IMG/VR virus record: IMGVR_UViG_3300034072_002186 | Location: 1-39,645 of that record | Source of the DNA: a virus | Strand: one strand, 5' to 3' | DNA: 39,645 nucleotides | Shown: positions 37,619 through 39,645 of the stretch, in pieces | Layout: every line of letters begins with the position of its first letter | How positions within the stretch are numbered: position 1 is the stretch's first letter | The notes under the pieces: generated by a model | Told to the model about the DNA's origin: nothing | What the model saw: only the letters and a program-made list of their open reading frames with translations | Databases searched by the model: none | Made by a program: the position numbers and the translations under genes

Positions 37619-38663
37619 CCAGACTTTGCCGGCGGTGGCCGACCAGACCAATCCGCCGATCGCCTTCACCTTCGGGGATCCGGAGAGCGTGATCGACCGG
37701 CGCGAAATCTTCGACATGTTCGAGGTGGCGCATAACAACCGCTGGTACGAGCCGCCGATCAGCCTGATCGGGCTGGGCCGCGCCTATCGCATGGCACCGC
37801 ACCACCAGAGCGCCATCCTGCTCAAGCGCAACCTGCTGACCGCGAGCTTCGTGCCCTCGCGCTGGCTGTCGATGGCAGAGTTCGAGAAGTGGGCGCTCGA
37901 CTTCCTCGTGATGGGCAACGGCTATGTCGAGCGGGTGGACAATCTTTCCGGCAGGCCGCTTTCGCTGCGCACTTCCCCGGCGGCCTGGACGCGCGTCGGC
38001 CTGCAGCCTGATCAGTTCTTCTGGGCGCCGCGCACCGGGTGGATCTCCGACGCGATCGAATATCGCGCCGGGTCCATCTTCCACATGATGGAGCCCGACC
38101 CGATGCAGGAAATCTACGGCATGCCGGAATATCTCTCGGCGCTGCAGTCCGGCCTGCTCAACGAAGCGGCGACGATCTTCCGCCGCCGCTACTACCTCAA
38201 CGGCAGTCACGCGGGCTTCATCCTCTACCTGGCCGACGAGGGCATGAGCAACGAGAGTGTCGACGCTGTGCGCAAGGCGCTGCGCGGGGCCAAGGGCATG
38301 GGCAACTTCAAGAACCTGTTCATCCACTCGGCCAAGGGCAAGCCCGATGGCATCAAGCTGCTGCCGATCGCCGAGGTGGGATCGAAGGACGAGTTCCTCA
38401 ACATCAAGAGTGTCACGTCCGAGGACCTGCTCGCCGCGCACCGCACGCCGCCCCAGCTGCTCGGCATCGTGCCCAAGAACACCGGCGGCTTCGGCAACGT
38501 GAACGACGCCGCGGCAGTGTTCTACGAGATGGAGATCATGCCGATCCAGCGGCGCATGCTGGCGCTCAACGACTGGCTCGGCGTGCCGGCAGTGGCGTTC
38601 GAGCGGCCTGCGATTGCGCTGCCAGTGGGGCAGGGCGTGGCAGGGGCGACGGGAAGGGCGTGA
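37611..38663 (+). CDS. Q: Portal protein gpQ
   Basis: A 350-aa portal protein of the P2 Q/PBSX family (P2 Q 344 aa), forming the dodecameric ring at the head vertex. FTFGDPESVIDRREIFDMFE and YEPPISLIGLGRAYRMAPHH are the typical start. FEKWALDFLVMGNGYVERVD and PEYLSALQSGLLNEAATIFR are central signatures. It begins inside the end of P and shares its late promoter. In P2 the cos site follows the 3' end of Q. Confidence 0.95.
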   Translation: MPDQTLPAVADQTNPPIAFTFGDPESVIDRREIFDMFEVAHNNRWYEPPISLIGLGRAYRMAPHHQSAILLKRNLLTASFVPSRWLSMAEFEKWALDFLVMGNGYVERVDNLSGRPLSLRTSPAAWTRVGLQPDQFFWAPRTGWISDAIEYRAGSIFHMMEPDPMQEIYGMPEYLSALQSGLLNEAATIFRRRYYLNGSHAGFILYLADEGMSNESVDAVRKALRGAKGMGNFKNLFIHSAKGKPDGIKLLPIAEVGSKDEFLNIKSVTSEDLLAAHRTPPQLLGIVPKNTGGFGNVNDAAAVFYEMEIMPIQRRMLALNDWLGVPAVAFERPAIALPVGQGVAGATGRA

Positions 38664-38835
38664 TGGAGTTTCCTCGCCGGTTGGCGGGGGCAGGGCTGTT
38701 GGCGCAGCCCTAACCGGCGGACTGGACTCCGCCACGAACCGAACGGTCCGGACGCGTCTTGCGGCCGAATCGGTCCGTCCCGCCTCTCGGCCGAGAGTGG
38801 AACGGATAGAGAACAGAAGATCGGAGTCCAGTGCC
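38664..38835. other. Structured gap between Q and dam, candidate cos region / leader
   Basis: A 172-base gap without a gene and full of dyads: an outer CGCCGGTT/AACCGGCG stem (38675-38682 and 38712-38719) enclosing GGGCTG/CAGCCC (38693-38698 and 38705-38710), and a perfect palindrome CTCTCGGCCGAGAG (38784-38797). A long-range 11-bp pair ACTGGACTCCG/CGGAGTCCAGT (38721-38731 and 38822-38832) also occurs; its right arm contains the only Shine-Dalgarno-like CGGAG of the next gene. By P2 synteny cos should lie here. Confidence 0.6.
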
Positions 38836-39645
38836 ATGTTGAAAGAATTTGAAGCCCTTGTGCCGGTCGAGCCGGTAAAGCCTCTGGCGCCCTACATTGG
38901 CGGCAAGCGCAACCTTGCGAAGCGTCTGGTGCAGCGGATCAACGCTGTTCCGCATGATACTTATGCGGAAGTCTTCGTCGGCATGGGCGGCGTGTTCCTG
39001 CGCCGGGACAGCAGGCCGAAGGGTGAGGTGATCAACGACTGGTCAGAGGACGTGTCGACGTTCTTCCGGGTGGTTCAGCACCACTATGTGCCGTTCCTCG
39101 ACATGCTGCGCTTCCAGATCACGAGCCGCGCCGGGTTCGAAAAGCTGCTGGCGATGGCGCCCAGCTCGTTGACGGATCTGCAGCGTTCGGCGCGCTTCCT
39201 CTACCTGCAGCGCCTTGCGTTCGGCGGGAAGGTGAAGGGGCGTGGGTTCGGCGTGGTGCTCGGCGCTGGCGGGCGCTTCGACATCTCGAAGGTAGGGCCG
39301 ATGATCGAGGCGGTTCACGAACGGCTTGCTGGTGTGATCGTGGAGCGGTTGCCCTGGTCGGACTTCATCACGCGCTATGACCGCCCCGGCACGTTGTTTT
39401 ACCTCGATCCGCCCTACTACGGGTGCGAGACCGACTATGGCCGGGACATGTTCCGGCGCGAGGAGTTCGAGGCCATGGCCGAGCAGCTGCGCGGCATCCG
39501 GGGCCGGTTCATCCTGTCGCTCAACGATCATCCCGAGGTACGCCGGATCTTCGACGGCTTCTCGATCGATGGCGAACAGGTCCGCTATTCGGTCGGCGGC
39601 ATGGCGAACTCGAAGGTGTTCGGCGAGGTTATCATCTCCAACTAG
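38836..39645 (+). CDS. dam: D12-class DNA adenine N6-methyltransferase
   Basis: A 269-aa Dam-like methyltransferase (alpha class, D12). APYIGGKRNLAKRL (residues 18-31) and EVFVGMGGVFL (45-55) form the SAM site, and INDW (66-69) follows. Motif IV is FYLDPPYYG with DPPY at 191-194. The recognition domain between them is compact. ATG 38836 is chosen because CGGAG lies 9 bases upstream; a longer frame would overlap Q. It is the third DNA methyltransferase-like gene of this phage and stands alone at the right end. The window stops at its stop codon. Confidence 0.92.
   Translation: MLKEFEALVPVEPVKPLAPYIGGKRNLAKRLVQRINAVPHDTYAEVFVGMGGVFLRRDSRPKGEVINDWSEDVSTFFRVVQHHYVPFLDMLRFQITSRAGFEKLLAMAPSSLTDLQRSARFLYLQRLAFGGKVKGRGFGVVLGAGGRFDISKVGPMIEAVHERLAGVIVERLPWSDFITRYDRPGTLFYLDPPYYGCETDYGRDMFRREEFEAMAEQLRGIRGRFILSLNDHPEVRRIFDGFSIDGEQVRYSVGGMANSKVFGEVIISN

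Noticed and set aside
36266-37738. Minus-strand open frame opposite the terminase gene
   Set aside because: Antisense shadow of gpP with no recognisable protein features.
1-39645. attL/attR direct repeats
   Set aside because: The window is cut at gene ends on both sides. I saw no matching direct repeat at the two extremities, so attachment sites must be outside.
1-39645. tRNA genes, CRISPR arrays and insertion sequences
   Set aside because: No cloverleaf with a TTCGA loop context, no regularly spaced direct repeats and no transposase were seen by eye.

Overview
The window is an almost complete P2-like temperate prophage (Peduoviridae-type Myoviridae relative) in a GC-rich alphaproteobacterium. 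A sphingomonad host (Novosphingobium, Sphingobium or Sphingopyxis type) is my best guess from the base composition and protein style, but no host gene is present to prove it. The window begins exactly at the integrase stop codon and ends exactly at a methyltransferase stop codon, so attL, attR and flanking host DNA are not visible.

Left arm (1-11828, minus strand): a single early operon read right to left from a YdaS/Cro-like regulator through an Ogr-type late activator and a 909-aa primase-helicase. It continues through about 17 small genes, nearly all joined by 1- to 4-base stop/start overlaps, and ends with a beta-class DNA methyltransferase and a tyrosine integrase. The small genes include an ASCH protein, LuxR-type and other HTH proteins, zinc-ribbon proteins, a DUF5131 (Gp37/Gp68) protein and a C5-methyltransferase-like protein.

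Switch and cargo (11829-14644): an operator region with a perfect 18-bp dyad separates the Cro-like gene from a divergent S24-family repressor. A plus-strand cassette of five genes follows the repressor: a HIRAN protein, an OB-fold membrane protein, an Excalibur protein, an unknown protein and a coiled-coil membrane protein. It looks like lysogenic-conversion cargo and is the least explained part of the phage.

Morphogenesis (14641-38663): homologues of P2 D, U, T, E/E', FII, FI, W, V, H, I and J lie on the minus strand; S, R, X, L, M, N and O follow on the minus strand; P and Q are on the plus strand. The order is not that of P2: V and W lie downstream of J-I-H. E and E' are linked by a T7 slippery site in the correct frame for a -1 programmed frameshift. 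A plus-strand island (25957-29879) between J and S carries a second set of tail-fibre genes and then the lysis genes: a TIGR02594-type endolysin, a 30-aa membrane peptide, and nested Rz/Rz1 spanins.

Regulation: the Ogr homologue keeps the exact C-X2-C-X22-C-X4-C finger. Four copies of a dyad TTGT-N13-ACAA lie before late units: O/P, J/fibres, V-W-FI-to-D, and lysis. I infer these are the Ogr operators of this phage. Their distance from the start codons of P, J and V (56-58 bp from dyad centre), together with the absence of Shine-Dalgarno sequences there, suggests that these late mRNAs may be leaderless.

Right end (38664-39645): a 172-bp segment rich in dyads, placed where P2 has cos, precedes a D12-class adenine methyltransferase.
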